Of a stretch of DNA of 64,000 bases, positions 52,619 to 64,000 are shown piece by piece. The position numbers and the translations under genes are program-made. Source of the DNA: Azadirachta indica (lineage: Eukaryota > Streptophyta > Magnoliopsida > Sapindales > Meliaceae). The notes beneath the pieces were generated by a model, which did no database searches, was not told where the DNA came from, and saw only the letters and a list, made by a program, of their open reading frames with translations. The first letter of the stretch is position 1. Every line of letters begins with the position of its first letter. The stretch lies in NCBI GenBank assembly GCA_022749755.1, contig CM040448.1:6322481-6386480 (forward strand). Direction: 5' to 3'.

Positions 52619-54880
52619 AAAAAAATTTTGAGAAAAAATTTAAATTTGTCTTTTCAAAGCATTGGTCCTATGTTGGAAAATCTTTTTATTCAAAAATTTA
52701 TGTTACATTTTATGCCATGTGCCAATTGATCTAGGTTTAAAGAGTTAAACCAAATTTTAGCTTTATCTTTTAATGAAAAAGGAAATAATTTTAGCCTAAC
52801 AATTTCATTAGTACAAGCTTGATGATTAAAGATGGCATAAACTTTCTTAAATTCTTCAAGATGCAAGTAAGGATTTTCAGATTCTAAACCATGGAAACTA
52901 GAAAGTTATAGAATCATTCCTAACTTAAATCTAAAATTATTAACATTAAGAGGATAAATAAAGCATGAAGGAGTAGAACTTCCGAGATGGTTATGGATAT
53001 TCACGCATAGTTCGTAATGATTGATTTTCATATTACTATGCACACTTACCTCTTCAGCCATTGTGTTAGATATGTGTGATTGTAAAGATGAGTCAAACAA
53101 ATTTGCAAAGAAGGTTTCAAAATTACCTTTCACCAAACAATGATAATAAGGATCATCATACCACCCAAGCATAAATAAAATAAAAATGAAACATGATAAA
53201 GTAAAATTTTAGCACAATAATAATGCAAATAAAAAGAAAAGAGGTGATACAACCTTCCTCTTGAAAATACAATACTTATATAACCAATAACACAATAATT
53301 AACAAAAGAAAGAATTAAAATAGGCGGCAAAGCCTACTATGAACAAAATAATAACAACAAAAATTAGGTGGTGTAAGTAAAACCAACCATAAATGAAAAT
53401 GTACATGAGCAACTGAACCTCCCAATTAAAAACAAATAAATAACAATAAGTAAATAAATAAATAAAAGTATTAGATTTAAGAGTAGAAGTTAAAGTTAGT
53501 GAAAGAAAATTAAAAAAGAACTAATAATAACTTCAAAGTTTGAATGTCAATCCATAAGAAATACATTTTATAAAGTTCACAAGTCCAATGATCCAAATAT
53601 TATGTAAGTAGAATTGATTTGTTGACTGCTGAATGTAAATTTAATATTATTAACTATTAGGACATTAAGGATTTATTTTATTGATATTTACAGAAATTAT
53701 TCTTTACTCATTTTTTATAACTCAATTAAGAATCAATTAAGAAATGATCTCAATTGGAAGATAAATACATTCAATACCTCTTGGAAGAAAAGGTAAAAAG
53801 TAAAAAATTAATTATTCAATTTATTTGTGAAGACTATAATATACTTTATTGATGATATGTAGAAAATATACAAGCATTCAATGTATCTTTTGGTAATAAT
53901 CGATCAAGCTTCCAAAAAAATCAAAACACTTTTAAGAAATAAAATTTATACAATTGAAAAGATTTTGCAATGAAACTCAACTAAGAATGATTAAAGAATA
54001 ATATTATAAAATCAACAAAACTTCATCCTTAGCCTTAATTGCGAATTTAGAAAGATATTATGTAAATAATATCTAACACAAAAGGAGAATGAAAACAAGA
54101 AAAAAAAGACATCCTAGATAACTTCCACTTCCTTTATATAGGCAAAATAAGAGATATTTTACATGTGTGAATATAAGTTGCAAACTTTCAACTTAGTCAT
54201 ACTTTATCTGATTGTAGCACATTTTGGACTATCTAATTCACCAAATTTCTTAAATTTGTCTTCTTCAAAATTGTAGGTACATGCATAAGGTTTCCAGTGG
54301 TTCAAATTTCAACCAAATTGAATATGTACAACCTTAGTTATGTTGAAAATGAATAAAGGTATTTAGTTTTGATTTCTCCACCGATCTTCTAGAATGATGG
54401 CTACTTTTGGCTACCAAGGACTTTGAATTTGGAAAGTATAAACATTGTAGATCTATATGTAAGATTTCTAGACATCCAAGCATATGATTTTTGGATGCGT
54501 ATTTGAAAAGATACGACCCAAATAGCAAACCATGTTGGGCTGGCTCTAAGCTGCAGTTAAGTTCTATTAAAGCTTGATTTTACCCAATAGATGGTTGAAC
54601 AGGTCTGACCTTTGATTTTAACTTTTATGAAGAAATGAATCCATGTTCTTATGGCTCAAGAATCATATCAATTAATACTTTGTATTAAAAGATAAGCTTA
54701 TTATACTAAACCTACATAAAATCTATTATTAAGTCTAATTCTTATTTTAGAATTCAATATAAAGACAAATGCTTAATTTAAGGGAAATTAATGACATTCT
54801 TAAGTGTAAAATCATAATATTTTCTTAATAAACCTACATTTTTAAATATTTATCAATGGAGGAATGAAATAAAACAGTTG
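52619..54880 (-). repeat. Palindrome 2, right arm
   Basis: Reverse complement of the left arm, with a central spacer of about 180 bases (52436-52618). The last 250 bases (54630-54880) have no partner in this palindrome's left arm but match the end of palindrome 1's right arm. Confidence 0.88.
52625..53130 (-). pseudogene. Athila/Tat-like gag remnant, right arm of palindrome 2
   Basis: Minus-strand gag 5' part: GNFETFFANLFDSSLQSH, then MAEEVSVHS and STPSCFIYPLNVNNFRFK (from about 53130 downward), followed by a broken core with stops near 52740-52830. It faces the left-arm gag. Confidence 0.7.
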
Positions 54881-55004
54881 GTGTTAAATTTCAATTGACA
54901 ATTTAAAATGAAATTTTAAGTTTGCAGGTTTATAAATTTGGCATGTGTTTACATTACAGGAGAAATCTTGTTAAAATTTATATAGAATTAGGAATATTCA
55001 AACT

Positions 55005-55020
55005 TAGCATCAGAGCATAT
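55005..55020 (+). other. Degenerate primer-binding site of block C
   Basis: TAGCATCAGAGC differs from the initiator-methionine tRNA site TGGTATCAGAGC at two positions. It is the best-preserved of the three copies. Confidence 0.5.
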
Positions 55021-55829
55021 AGTTAATATTATGTAGACACTTCTTATGATAGTTATAGAAAGTGTTGGAGATATTTTAGTTTGTCATTACTTACATTTTA
55101 TTATTGTATTTGAACTTATAATTTTAATTTTGTTTGTCTTTGTAGTATGGGCAGGACTAAGTATGAGAAATAAACATCTATTAATAGAAACGAATAGTAT
55201 GCCCTAGGTGGAGTTCTAGTGAATGATCTTAAAAAATTACATGTTGATAGAAGAAGAGAAATTTTGGTAAGAACTAGTATCTGTTATGTGGATATTCTCC
55301 TAAGTCTAAGAGCTACAAGGAAGCGAAGAATACGGCACTAATGGGGTTTAGAGTTTATAGAAACTTAACTTGTAGTATGATGTTTATTTTGGACTAAACG
55401 ATTCCTTAATGCTTATAAAACTATAAAAAGTTAGTTGAAAAAAGTAATAGAAAATTTAGCGGGTGAAACGAGTTCAACAAGGGAGACTAGTGAGGTGAAA
55501 CAAGTGATATTAAATCTCTTTCTACTAGAATAAAGAGACCTTTCAAGCCTATTATTATTGAGGATACTACTTATATGAAGTGATGAAGAGTTGGCCAATG
55601 AGAGGTGAAACTAGATAATAAGTAACTTTTGTATATATATGATAATTTTGTGTATATTTATGTAGGGTAACTTAAGTTTTATTATCTTTTGAATATTTTT
55701 ATCCAAGTTTGTTACTAAGGTTAATAAATTTATATAGTTAATGCATAAGTGACTTTTGTTTTTCCTACACTATTAAAACTTATTTATATTAATTTGTTTT
55801 AATTGTTATGACATTGAATCCTTTATTTT

Positions 55830-56640
55830 AATATGTCTGATAGTTGAGAAACAAAGCCATCTTTTTCCTTAAGGGGAAACTAGTTTGACAAATTTTGCGA
55901 AACAATGAGAGAATTTGCTACTACATTTCGTGGGTTTACCAATAATGATCCATGAAACCATGGAGTTGTCTTGGATCCAAAGGATTCCTCTTTTGAACAA
56001 GAATGACAGGTAAGATATGTAGGGAAACTTTTGAGAGTAACGGTGATGAAAGTCAAAACATGTCAACATTTAGTGAGTTTAAGAAATTGAACCCCTATGT
56101 TTAATGAAAAGGCTAGTCCATTACTTACTAAAGAGTGGGTAGAATAAATTGACCGAATTTTGGATGCTATGGAAGCAACTAAATAAATGTGGGTTAAACT
56201 TGCAACATTTTAGCTAATGGAACATGTAAATCATAGGTGGAATACCATTATGACACAAAGTAAGATGAAGTGTGGACATATGATGCTTTTAAAGAGTCCT
56301 TCCTGGGTAAATATTTTCCTAAGTTGTTTCATGATGTCATGTTAGATGAGTTTATTCATTTAACTCAGGAAATATGTCAGTGGCATAGTATAAGTTAAAA
56401 TTTGAAGTACTAAGTCGGTTCGCTACTTCAATAATCACTAAGGAGAAAGACAAAGTTAAGCAGTTTGTAAAGGGATTAAAGCCAACACTTTGATGTAAGC
56501 TTGTAATGTTGAACCTTCAAAAATATTCAAAAATGGTCAACTTAGCTTTGATGATAGAGCAAGATGAAGAAGACATTAAACAAATAGTGGAATCAATGAA
56601 GAGATGTTCTTATCAAAAGCTTCCTAAGTAGGAAGAAAAG
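55830..56640 (+). pseudogene. Chromovirus-like Ty3/gypsy gag remnant in block C
   Basis: Parallel to the block B gag. Segments ETMREFATTFRGFTNND, KASPLLTKEWVE, IDRILDAMEATK, MLDEFIHLT, FVKGLKPTL and LNLQKYSKMVNLALMIEQDE appear in order across frames with many stops. A short region near the end (56449-56600) is better kept than in B. No pol follows. Confidence 0.78.
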
Positions 56641-58239
56641 AAATAAATAAAGAGACATTCTCATAAAAAATTCTTTATCAATTTAAAAGTAATCTTTTTC
56701 TTTTAAATCAAAATGCCTATTCGTGTAAGTTATTGAAAAATATATTGAAGACATTCTTGGCAACCTCTTGTAATTATAGTCATTTTTTTTTTTTGAACAG
56801 GCTCTAGGATTTGAATAGAATAGTATAATTTTGGAACGTTAGTAAATTATTTATTTCACTAAGATTGGTATTTATTAAAGAAGGCATTGGTTAAGGTATT
56901 AAGGAACATAAGGTCATCGAGGTCGATTAAAAAGAAGATGCAAACCTAATGACAAAAGATCTTATGTTTAGATTTTCAAACTTAACATAGAGTTTTGTTT
57001 TGAAAACCTCCATTATGAAATTTTCATTGGGTTTTTGTCTCTATGCCTTTGTTTTCTTGTTTCTGTACTTTGAATGTTTTTGAATTTTGTGGTGTCCTCC
57101 ATTTTAGATTTATCAAGAAGGTTAATATCATATTAAAGTGTTCAAGCCTTTTCAAGATTTGAGTACAATGTAAAATTTGGTATTTTGAAAAATACAAGAA
57201 ATTGTTTGGTAGAGTATTTGAGCACTTAAGAGTTTTTCTATCTCTCAAAAGGTTTGAAGCCTACATTTTGATTGCCTTTATTTACATAGGCCAAGTAGTA
57301 CAACAATATTAATTTCTATTAACAAAAAGAGAAATAACATTGTTATAAAATCTGCGAACTCTAATCCGCCAAAGGCCAATTGTCAACTTATTTATAGGTT
57401 GATAATATTTTTGTTCTTCAAGTTTGTAAGATAACATAAAAAGACATGTCTTGAAAAAAGACTTAAGGACAAGATTTGCTCAATTTTAACAATCTTGAAC
57501 TTACTTTCAGCAATGTATCAGTAAAAGTGTAAATTTGTTTGTATCAACATAATTTAAAAAACTTAGGCTTAGTCATACTTTATATTGGGTTAATATCATG
57601 TCAAATTCTTAAATTATTAATTCAATGTAAACCATGAGCCTATTAAAAATTTATGAATTTTATATAATATTTTATCATTTTAAAAGTATTTTATTTGTCA
57701 AACTTTTAGTTTTGCAACAAAACACATTTAAGGGTGTTTTTCTTTTATAATTCATGCTCTAGGTCCGACTATTAATGGGCCAAACCCAAACCAATTTGTA
57801 CTACTTCACTACTGGGCCATAATTTGTGTTTAAAAAGTCTAGTTTCAAATGATGATGTTTCATTAAATCTATTTTATAATTCACAATTTGTAGGATCCTG
57901 CTCTTTTTTATTTTAGATCACTTTTATTATTATAGGATAGCTCGAAAATTTACATTTAGTAAAAAAAAAAAAGTCTTACAAGTTTGATATGAGTATGTAT
58001 GTATGTGTGTGTGTATATATATATATATAGATATGGAATAAGGATTAGAAGCGTTATATTTTATACACATTTTTATATCAAACTTTAACTCTTGGACCTA
58101 GTATATTTAATGATTGTAATTAAATTTAAAATATACAATTAATGTATGTACTAAATTCAATCTCAACTGTAATAAATGCTTGAATTTCACAGTTCACAAA
58201 ATAGTATATATTTTGTAAAAATATAAAGTTGTTGATCCG

Positions 58240-58246
<7 letters not shown>

Positions 58247-58271
<25 letters not shown>
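58247..58271. repeat. TA microsatellite in block C
   Basis: A pure TA run at the site where block B has GT. A second TA/GT run lies at about 58001-58028. Confidence 0.9.
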
Positions 58272-58997
58272 AACATATAAGTCCCAAGAAAATGTGAGTA
58301 ATGTTTGGCTTCTAAAATATATTAAAGATAGTAGAAAAAGGTTTCAAATTCGAATGTTATACTAAAATTATGTAATAATATTTTTTGCAAGGGAGAGTTT
58401 GGCTTAAATTTAGGAAAAATAAATGATGATTAGTTTTAATAGTTTTAAAAATAATTATGAAGATTCCAATTTATTAAAAAAATAATCATTATACTCATAT
58501 TTATTGGTAGCTTAACTAAGAAAACTATTTTTAAACTCCTAATTAAAAAAAATAAATATAATAATAATGATATTATTATTTATTAATATATTATAATTAA
58601 AATATCAATTTATTTATTTTATAATTATTAAATAAATTCAATATTAATTACATATTAAAAAATAAGCAAAATAATATATATAATATTAATATTTAAATAA
58701 AAAATATTACTAATTATATTCTTAATTTTAGGACCTTATTTATTTAAAAAAAATATTATTATTACATAAGTTTCAATGTAAAGGGTTTACAAGACCTTAA
58801 GGTTTGATTTATTAGATTGATTAGTTTTAATAATTTTACAAATTTATTAATAATTAAGATAAACACTGAAAATTTTTTAAACAGATCCCCTAATTTAAAC
58901 CCAATTTATTAGTAAATAGTCATGTTTTAAACTTTTAAAATTTTTGTCATTAACTAAAAACTTAAAAAAAAAAAAAAACTTTAAACTTTTTCAAATT

Positions 58998-59070
58998 GTG
59001 TGTTTGCTGGGCTTTGAATCAAGATCCTTAGGTGAAAAACAAACACCCTTGCCCCTAAACAATAGCAACA
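58998..59070 (-). other. tRNA-like sequence in block C
   Basis: Counterpart of 38486-38560. A-box-like GTTTAGGGGCAAGGG and B-box-like GATTCAAAGCC are further decayed than in block A. Confidence 0.25.
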
Positions 59071-60085
59071 TTAATTACACTAGGGACAAAGTACTAAAGT
59101 TTACTTCAACGTAAATTATATTTCTTTTTAGTATTTCAAAACACTTTTATTTTCTAATTCACTTAAAAAATATGGTTATTATGGTTATTATTATCATATT
59201 AAAAAATTTATTTTAACAAAATTTTTTTAACAATTTTATACGATTAAACTATAAATTATAATTAACTAAAATTTATAAGTACTAAAATATTTTAATAGTA
59301 ATTTTTTTTAATTTAAAAATATTTTATATAGAAGTAAAAAATTTTACCCACGAAACACTAAACCCTTATCTTCTACTGATATTTAAACTTAGAATAGTTT
59401 AAGGGCGGTAAGGGTAACCCAAACTACCTTAGCTATCGTCTAAGCAGTCAATTCTAATTGTAGTTTTAACTCTACAAAACTAAAAGATTTTGGGTATCAA
59501 AAATTCCACATAAAAGAATGTACAGAAAAACTAGAAACACAAGAGTGATGATGTCAAGCCGAAGGGTACTAAAAAATTGCTCACTTTAGAACACTCAAAA
59601 GTCACATTTTAGGTTTTTACGAGTAGATATTTTTGAATTTTTTTAAAAGATTAAATTGATTGAAGTATTCTTATCTTATTTTAAAATTTTAGTTAAATTA
59701 TTTGAAATATCCTTATTTTATTTTTAACAATTTTACGTCCTTTTTCTTCTAATTTAACTTTCAAAACTTTATGTTAAATTCATTACAAAACTTTTACAAG
59801 ATGTTATACTAGATAATTAATTAATTTTTGTTAAAATTTCTATTTATAGAAAATCTATTTTGAGAAAGTTTAATTGAAAAACTCTGTCAAATGCATCTAA
59901 AATTAATTATATTTAGTATTTAGTGTGTGTGTCTAAATAAAATCAAAAAAAATGAAAAAAATACTCTAAACAAATTATTGTTGGTTCAATATTGCAAATG
60001 AGAATTAAAATGAGAAGATCATGATGTTTTAATCAACTTATAAGTACATTTCACTTCTAGTTGGTGAAAAAACAAGATACTATGC

Positions 60086-61479
60086 CTTTATGTCCAATCA
60101 TTATCTACCTAATTTAGGTACTCCTAATCCTAAATTAGCCAAATCCACTTCAATAGTTTTTGTTATAAATTAAAGAAAAATAAAATAAAGATTAATTTAA
60201 TTGCTATCACATTTTCTATAATTCAAGTGTTGAAAAACACACTGATTTACAACTCTTTTAAATGAAACTAACTGTTATTAGAAGGGTTTTGTTTTCATTG
60301 GATCCACTAATAATAATGCATTTGATTTAGATTATACTATGCATAGAACATAAAATTTACACTTTTATGATTATTGATTATTACTTTATAATGGGTCATT
60401 TTCTATCTCTAATTTAGGACTTATTTAACAGAGCTAATTAGCATTGCTAAGTTTTAAATTAAGAAATATGAATACTTATTCATGAATTTAGTTATTTATT
60501 TTAAGGGCATTTTTTAAATTTAATTAGTTGTTGATATGATTTTTTACTTATATAATATAAAATGACGTAGATGTTTTAGATTTAGCCAATTTTTTTTTTT
60601 AAAAAAAAAAGACTTTTTACCTAATAGAAAAAGTGTCTTAAAATTATTTTTAAATTAAAAATAAGCGTATTTAATTATCTGAAACAAATAAACTAAACCA
60701 GTTAAGTATTAAAAAAAAAAGCCCCTTAGTACAAGTACATATTAATTAAGATAGCACTTTGGAATGTTTCCTAGAGAATAGGAAATACATTAATGAATTA
60801 TTATAAGAAGTATCAGAAAAAAAAGTACTAAAATAGATAATTGTTTATGTACTTTTATGTTCTTTCTAATCCCCCCAAACATATCATTCATTAATAGTAC
60901 AATTATGATAATTTAATCTAATCTAATACTCATTTATAATTTTTAATACATGTATTAGGAGGATATGTCCTTTTTTGAAAAAGAAATTGGTATAAACTTA
61001 TGTCCTTTTATTTTCAATATGATATAAATGTATTACATATATTTACAATATGTTACAAACTAATGCACCTTAATACTGGGTCATCAAAATTACAAATTTT
61101 ATTCATATAATTAAATTTTGAGATATAAATTAAACAACATAATATTACTATTATCTGAAATTATTGGCAATTTAAATTCCATGCAACTTGGTCAATTTAT
61201 TAAATTATAAAAAAAAAAAATTCACAAATATAAGAATTTTTCATGTGAGATAGAATCAAAATTTCATTGTTTGCTAATTTTTTTATTTTTTTATTTCTTC
61301 ATTTCCTCTATTTTTTATATATATTTTTTTAAGGTGAGTGGTTACAAAATAATTGAAGATGCTTAAACCCCAAACCAAGCAAGCATCACACCACAACAAA
61401 ATCAGATCAGGAAGAAATCTTAATCCCAAATATTAACCAGAGGCTATGGTTAAAATTTTACCATGGTTAAAAAACTTGA
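60086..61479. other. AT-rich intergenic DNA right of the array
   Basis: No gene or repeat could be recognised. Homopolymer T and A tracts occur near 60590-60610. Confidence 0.45.
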
Positions 61480-61920
61480 GTTAAAAATTAACCCTACATC
61501 TTGGCTGGCAACAGTAGCGGGGTCACATGTTGCACAGCCTTATCTCATGTGCTCTGCTGCAAATTCCTAGACCAATTTTGTCTGCTTCCATCTCAGCCAA
61601 GACCTCATCCCACGCGCACCTCAACGAGAAAACACGCGTGGCCCGTAATATCCTGTTAAAAATACCCCACGCTCTAACGTAATCCACTTATCGAGGAAGT
61701 CACGTCCACGCGATTAGAGTTACGGTGTCGTTTTCGTAATTGGTCGTAGACGAGACATTAAATATGATTGCTTGTTTGTTTGGATTGATACGTGACGAGA
61801 ATAAAAAATGCCAATAAATATCGCAGCTGTTTTTTCGCTTTAATTGACCATTTTGCCCTCGGGACCACTGGGTTAAATTTTGTGGAATGACCTTTTTGCC
61901 CAACAGCTTATATTTGATAT
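61480..61920. promoter_or_regulatory. GC-richer island, possible promoter or conserved non-coding DNA
   Basis: A sharp rise in GC inside very AT-rich DNA, with CACGCG at 61613 and ACACGCGTGG at 61632 (a CGCG-box type site for calmodulin-binding transcription activators), and ACGTG-type words at 61702 and 61790. No coding frame longer than 67 codons is present and none resembles a protein family. It may be a promoter of a gene beyond the window, or a relic. Confidence 0.3.
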
Positions 61921-62649
61921 TGCACGTTTTTCTTGACCACCTTTTAATTTTAAATACATATTTTCATTATTTTCCCCTCTTTAATTATTATATTTTTTTA
62001 AATATAAATAATTTGTTCAAGCCTTACATTTTTCTATGTAAGAGGGTTTATATAGACTGATTTGTTCGAAAAGTTAAGAAAATATATATATATATATATA
62101 TATGAGTTATTTTCAACTTTACCCTCAAATTTATTGGCAATCATTATATGTGATATAAATGTTTAAAAAGTTAGTAGTAACTTGATTAATAGTAAAAGAT
62201 TGTTATTTTTAATAGAAAATGTCAAAAAGATAGATTTATCTTTACTTCAGTTACCATTAGGTGTGAAAAGACAAAAGAAACCCACGTGATAAAAAGATAT
62301 AATTACCCTTGTGAGTGTAGTAAGTAGTCAGTATGTAATTGGAAAAAAGAAAAATATTTTATATGTAGAATTTAAATTAAATCAATAAATTGAAAAGAAA
62401 AATTAATTAATTAAAAATAAAATGAATAAATTAAGTAATATTTTCAATATTATGATTATCTTTATTATTATTATTTTGTGTGGAAATAATCCTCTATATA
62501 TATTACACAGCATACTATTACAATTAATCCATATATAAACTTAATTAATTAAATTAAGAAAAAAATATATACAGACAATATTAATTATTATATATTTAAG
62601 TTTTTTAGTGTATTATATATTAATTTTCAATCCATTTTCAGTTTTTAAA
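61921..62649. other. AT-rich intergenic DNA with a TA microsatellite
   Basis: A TA run lies at 62081-62103. No gene is visible. Confidence 0.5.
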
Positions 62650-63245
62650 ATTAAATTAGAATTTTTCAAAATAAATTGGGGTTTTAAATTGCCAAAATCA
62701 AACTAGGGTTTCCGAAATCAAATTAGGAATTTTCAAATAAATCGGGGTTTCCAATTATCCAAAATTAAATTAGGGATTTTGGGGCTTTCATTGCTTAAAA
62801 TCAAATAGGGTTTCAATTTCAATAACACCCAACACAGCAAATTAGGGTTCAATTTCAACAACACCCAAGATCAAATTAAGATTTAAATTTCAATAACACC
62901 CAAAAAATCAAATTAGGATTTCAATTTTAGCACCACTCAAAAGCAAATTAGGGTTTTAATTTGGATAACATCCAAAATTAAATTAGGATTTCAATTTCAA
63001 TCATCTAAAAACAAATTAGGGTTTCAATTTTAACATCTAAAAACAAATTAGGGTTTCAATTTCAATAACACCCAAAATCAAATTAGGGTTTTAATTTCAA
63101 CAAACATCCAAAATCAAATTAGGGTTTCAATTTCAACAAACATCCAAAATCAAATTAGGGTTTCAATTTCAATCAACCAATAACAAATTAGGGTTTTCAT
63201 TTTAACAACACCTAAAACAAATTAGGGATTCAATTTCAACAAATT
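62650..63245 (+). repeat. Minisatellite with telo-box-bearing units
   Basis: About 19 imperfect units of about 22-37 bases. A typical unit reads AAATTAGGGTTTCAATTTCA followed by an A/C-rich part such as ACACCCAAAATC. At least seven units contain the exact word TTAGGGTTT, the reverse complement of the plant telo-box AAACCCTAA. The units are most regular at 63040-63160 (period about 36-37) and more decayed to the left. It is not a telomere array, because the units are far longer than 7 bases. Confidence 0.9.
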
Positions 63246-63853
63246 CATAATCTATAAATTAAACCAACAAACATTCAATCTACAAAAATTAAATTTTAAA
63301 TTGGTTTGCAAGGCGTGGTGTAACATCTCTAATTCTAAGAAATTTTTACAGAATTTCTGTTATAATATAGTATAAGCCAATTATGTAATCCTGAAAATTT
63401 TAAAATTTTCACTCTAAACATTTCCAACAAAATTAAATACCAACTCTTTTATCTCATTGACTCACACAAAAGATTATCAATTCCACAACTTCTAAAATTC
63501 AGATACGAAAATGAAAATTACATAATCATTACATGTAAAAGTTTTCTCCTAATATTACATATAGTTTTAAAGGCAGAAAGGTCCTGATCCTAGAGTATCA
63601 TTTGCCTTCTATTTACAAATCCTTAACATTGCCTAAACCTGAAAAGTAGGGGTGAACTAAAATCCAGTAGACATTTATACTCAAAAACAGTTTTAAAACT
63701 TATGATAAACAAATTTGAACACAAAAGACTTCTTAATTCCAAACAAAAAGTGTAGTAAGATATCAAACCAAAATTTTAATTTCAATATTCATACAAACAA
63801 CATAAAACACATTAATTCCATCATAAAAAAAATTTCCATAAATTTTGCGCTTG
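63246..63853. other. Probable part of an LTR-like or other dispersed repeat
   Basis: Begins soon after the minisatellite. A TGTAACATCTC word at 63320 is reminiscent of the start of plant Ty3/gypsy LTRs, and the following text has the usual AT-rich, stop-laden character. The right part is cut by the window, so the assignment is weak. Confidence 0.3.
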
Positions 63854-64000
63854 CGTATTTTACAGGCATTATTCCGAAGGATTGCCGGCCCAAAAACTGG
63901 CCATACGTACTTTAAGGATATTATTCTCAGGGACCGTTGCCCTAAACAGAAACGTACTTTAGGGACATTATTCTTAAGGACCGTCACCTCAAATACCGGT
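63854..64000 (+). repeat. Short tandem repeat (period about 47-52), cut by the window end
   Basis: Three successive copies start at 63854, 63906 and 63953 with CGTATTTTA or CGTACTTTA, followed by an ATTATTC word and GGACCGT-like text. They are imperfect and GC-richer than their left flank. Tandem units of this kind occur inside some plant LTRs. Confidence 0.75.

Larger units (their letters stand above)
54881..60085 (+). repeat. Array block C
   Basis: Third block, aligned with B from GTTTGCAGG near 54922 to about 58860, and beyond that with block A (for example TGAGAAGATCATGATG at 60011 and 39217). It is the longest copy. After about 60085 the similarity to the array ends. Confidence 0.8.

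Noticed and set aside
62650..63245. CRISPR array or true telomeric DNA
   Set aside because: The repeats are contiguous and imperfect, have no unique spacers, lie in a plant nuclear genome, and the units are much longer than 7 bases.

Overview
This 64 kb window looks like nuclear DNA of a eudicot plant. The genes carry GT-AG introns, three proteins belong to plant-specific or plant-typical families, and the long intergenic stretches are very AT-rich and hold decayed LTR-retrotransposon pieces. I do not name a species. Only three protein-coding genes can be supported, all on the minus strand: the first exon of a PHO1-type SPX-domain phosphate exporter (cut by the left edge), a complete six-exon B1-type mitotic cyclin, and a complete SCAB-type (stomatal closure-related actin-binding) gene with 13 coding exons and a 5' UTR intron.

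Layout: 1-417 is the PHO1-like exon. 970-6540 is an old tandem duplication of about 2.8 kb with no gene in it, followed by AT-rich DNA that holds a weak third copy. 10685-11168 is a young, moderately GC-rich tandem duplication (241 and 243 bp). 11802-13976 is the cyclin gene, with a cluster of mitosis-specific MSA elements just upstream (14128-14253). 15546-26411 and beyond is the SCAB gene. 26950-34340 is featureless AT-rich DNA.

From about 34.3 to 60.1 kb there is a higher-order repeat array. Three related blocks (A 36.55-39.30, B 44.61-48.59, C 54.88-60.08 kb) carry a degenerate primer-binding site, and B and C also carry dead chromovirus-like gag. They alternate with two large near-palindromes (39.78-44.61 and 50.40-54.88 kb), whose arms are inverted copies of a different, Athila/Tat-like, gag-bearing element. 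No reverse transcriptase, integrase or protease frame is visible in either family.

The right end holds a small GC-richer island (61.48-61.92 kb), a minisatellite in which most units contain a telo-box (62.65-63.25 kb) and the start of another short tandem repeat that runs off the window.

The three genes do not form a pathway. The cyclin controls the G2/M transition, SCAB organises actin filaments, and the PHO1-like protein belongs to phosphate homeostasis. The least ordinary parts are the paired long palindromes and their array, the telo-box minisatellite and the 241-bp duplication. None of them is a proven new system.
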